Origin: CAYNYF01 sp964401385
GTDB lineage: Bacteria; Planctomycetota; Phycisphaerae; SM23-33
Length of the DNA stretch: 6,149 bases
Assembly: GCA_964401385.1 (NCBI GenBank)
Contig: CAYNYF010000130.1
Span: forward strand, 1-6,149
Direction of reading: 5' to 3'
Numbering within the stretch: position 1 is the stretch's first letter; every line of letters starts with the position of its first letter. Positions 5,565 to 6,149 of the stretch are shown piece after piece. The position numbers and the translations under genes were made by a program. The notes beneath the pieces are model-generated. The model saw nothing but the letters and a program-made list of their open reading frames with translations. It did no database searches and was not told the DNA's origin.

Positions 5565-5822
5565 GCCGCGAACGACGCCAACCACAACCGAAATGTAGGG
5601 CGGGGCTACCGCCCCGCCAAATGAACCATCCAGCCGCGAACCACGCGAACGAAAACAGAAATGTAGGGCGGGGCTACCGCCCCGCCAAATGAACCATCCA
5701 GCCGCGAACGACGCGAACGAAAACAGAAATGTAGGGCGGGGCTACCGCCTCGCCAAATGAACCATCCAGCCGCGAACCACGCGAACCACAACACAGATGT
5801 AGGGCGGGGCTACCGCCCCGCC
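5565..5822. repeat. 68-base tandem repeat, 3.8 copies
   Basis: Units begin at 5565, 5633, 5701 and 5769; the last stops after 54 bases. Each starts GCCGCGAAC, has a GCGAAC-rich spacer, the motif ATGTAGGGCGGGGC, then ATGAACCATCCA. Inside is a hairpin with stem GGCGGGGC/GCCCCGCC and loop TACC (5599-5618 in unit one); unit three has one stem change (C to T). The second and third units differ at only two bases. Units have no unique spacer between conserved repeats, so this is not a CRISPR array. The 68-base period shifts frame each unit, so it is not coding. Confidence 0.92.
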
Positions 5823-5877
5823 GCCCCGCGAGCCAAGCCTTCGGGAAAGCTTCCGCGGGGCAGTAGCCCCGCCCTAC
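5799..5877. repeat. Convergent pair of hairpin elements ending the tandem array
   Basis: Bases 5799-5821 and 5855-5877 are inverted copies with 22 of 23 bases matching, beginning GTAGGGCGGGGCTAC on each strand. Each arm also folds alone, the right one as GCGGGGC/GCCCCGC around AGTA. The 33 bases between include AAGC/GCTT. The pair can form one long hairpin, and it replaces the last 14 bases of the fourth 68-base unit. Confidence 0.85.
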
Positions 5878-5910
5878 TCGCTTTTCGCCCCGGCGCGATT
5901 GACTCCCTCG

Positions 5911-5940
5911 CACGCTCAAGCACACGGCCGCTTGAGCGTG
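5911..5940. repeat. Perfect 11-base inverted repeat
   Basis: CACGCTCAAGC (5911-5921) and GCTTGAGCGTG (5930-5940) pair perfectly around ACACGGCC. GGCACAAATGCC follows directly and is a small imperfect palindrome. No T tract follows, so a terminator is unlikely; it looks like another extragenic palindromic family. Confidence 0.7.
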
Positions 5941-5971
5941 GCACAAATGCCGAACCGCACTCCGCATGGTG

Positions 5972-6104
5972 ATGGGAAAGCGTATGCGCGCGCAAACGTG
6001 AACGCTCCGCCCGGAGATATCGGCTTTTCTCAAGATTTTTTATCCCCCGCGGCCGGCGTGCCTTCGGCCGATCAGCCCCGCTCATGGGAAAACGTTTGCG
6101 CGCG
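5972..6104. repeat. Repeated palindromic CGTWTGCGCGCG motif pair
   Basis: ATGGGAAAGCGTATGCGCGC (5972-5991) recurs at 6084-6103 with two changes. The first site extends to an almost perfect palindrome CGTATGCGCGCGCAAACG (5981-5998), and CGCGCGCAAACG (5987-5998) is the exact reverse complement of 6093-6104. The AAACGTTT core at the second site resembles LacI-family operators, but similarity to a mobile palindromic repeat is equally possible. Confidence 0.5.
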
Positions 6105-6149
6105 GGGCTGTTGCTCAAAGGGGCCGGGGGAGGGGGTTTCCCCCCGGGC

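Larger units (their letters stand above)
5878..6149. other. Right-end intergenic sequence
   Basis: No supported gene lies here. Apart from the two inverted-repeat features listed separately, it holds a T6 run (6035-6040), a GGCCG/CGGCC hairpin (about 6051-6069) and a G-rich end where GGGGG/CCCCC (6132-6136, 6140-6144) surround TTT. An open frame starting ATG 6084 (MGKRLRAGLLLKG) runs off the window, but it has no ribosome site and is too short to judge. Confidence 0.5.

Noticed and set aside
5565..5822. CRISPR array
   Set aside because: The full 68-base units are conserved with no unique spacers, there are no cas genes nearby, and the palindrome is the conserved core.
5606..6033. Minus-strand open frames across the 68-base array (repeating WMVHLAGR-like peptides)
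   Set aside because: The repeat period is not a multiple of three, so each unit is read in a new frame, and there is no ribosome site. These are by-products of a stop-poor tandem repeat.
6020..6069. Intrinsic terminator around the T6 run
   Set aside because: The hairpin lies on the wrong side of the T run for the plus strand, and on the minus strand it is followed by an A-rich tract instead of T.
6084..6149. Start of a new gene at ATG 6084 running off the right edge
   Set aside because: Only 22 codons are visible, with no ribosome site, low-complexity glycine-rich text and overlap with a repeated palindrome.

Overview
The window looks like chromosomal DNA of a GC-rich planctomycete, most likely of the Phycisphaerae type. 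This is inferred from three things: a tetratricopeptide protein of a layout I associate with planctomycetes, remnants of an exported leucine-rich-repeat/dockerin-like protein typical of their surface proteins, and many short GC-rich palindromic intergenic repeats. No tRNA, rRNA, CRISPR array, transposase or phage gene was found.

Positions 1-3914 are ordinary housekeeping sequence, all read from the minus strand. In transcription order they are ksgA (16S rRNA adenine dimethyltransferase), a cytoplasmic TPR protein, rpsT (ribosomal protein S20) and the first 239 codons of ino1 (inositol-1-phosphate synthase), which runs off the left edge. The genes are 122-258 bases apart. Plausible sigma-70-type promoters lie before ino1, rpsT and the TPR gene, with a weaker candidate before ksgA, and a good hairpin terminator follows rpsT. 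ksgA and rpsT both serve the small ribosomal subunit; ino1 begins the route to inositol lipids and inositol-derived solutes.

Positions 3908-6149 are different: a 2.2 kb stretch with no intact recognisable gene. It holds a plus-strand wreck of an exported LRR/dockerin-like protein, with its signal peptide, N-terminal motif, LRR block and calcium-loop module in shifting frames and two REP-like inverted elements at the LRR edges. Its 3' end abuts a 267-base direct repeat of the ksgA start region (upstream DNA plus 66-67 codons), so the ksgA copy reads on antisense into the dockerin remnant as a chimeric 177-residue frame. Beyond lie a CCTGCC-rich hairpin, a 68-base tandem repeat (3.8 copies) built round a GGCGGGGC/GCCCCGCC hairpin and ending in an inverted copy, an 11-base perfect inverted repeat, and a repeated palindromic CGTWTGCGCGCG motif at the right edge.

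The most notable biology is this decay and rearrangement zone: a recent partial duplication of an essential-type rRNA methylase start region next to a broken surface-protein gene, in a cluster of different palindromic repeat families. I see no convincing new multi-gene system.
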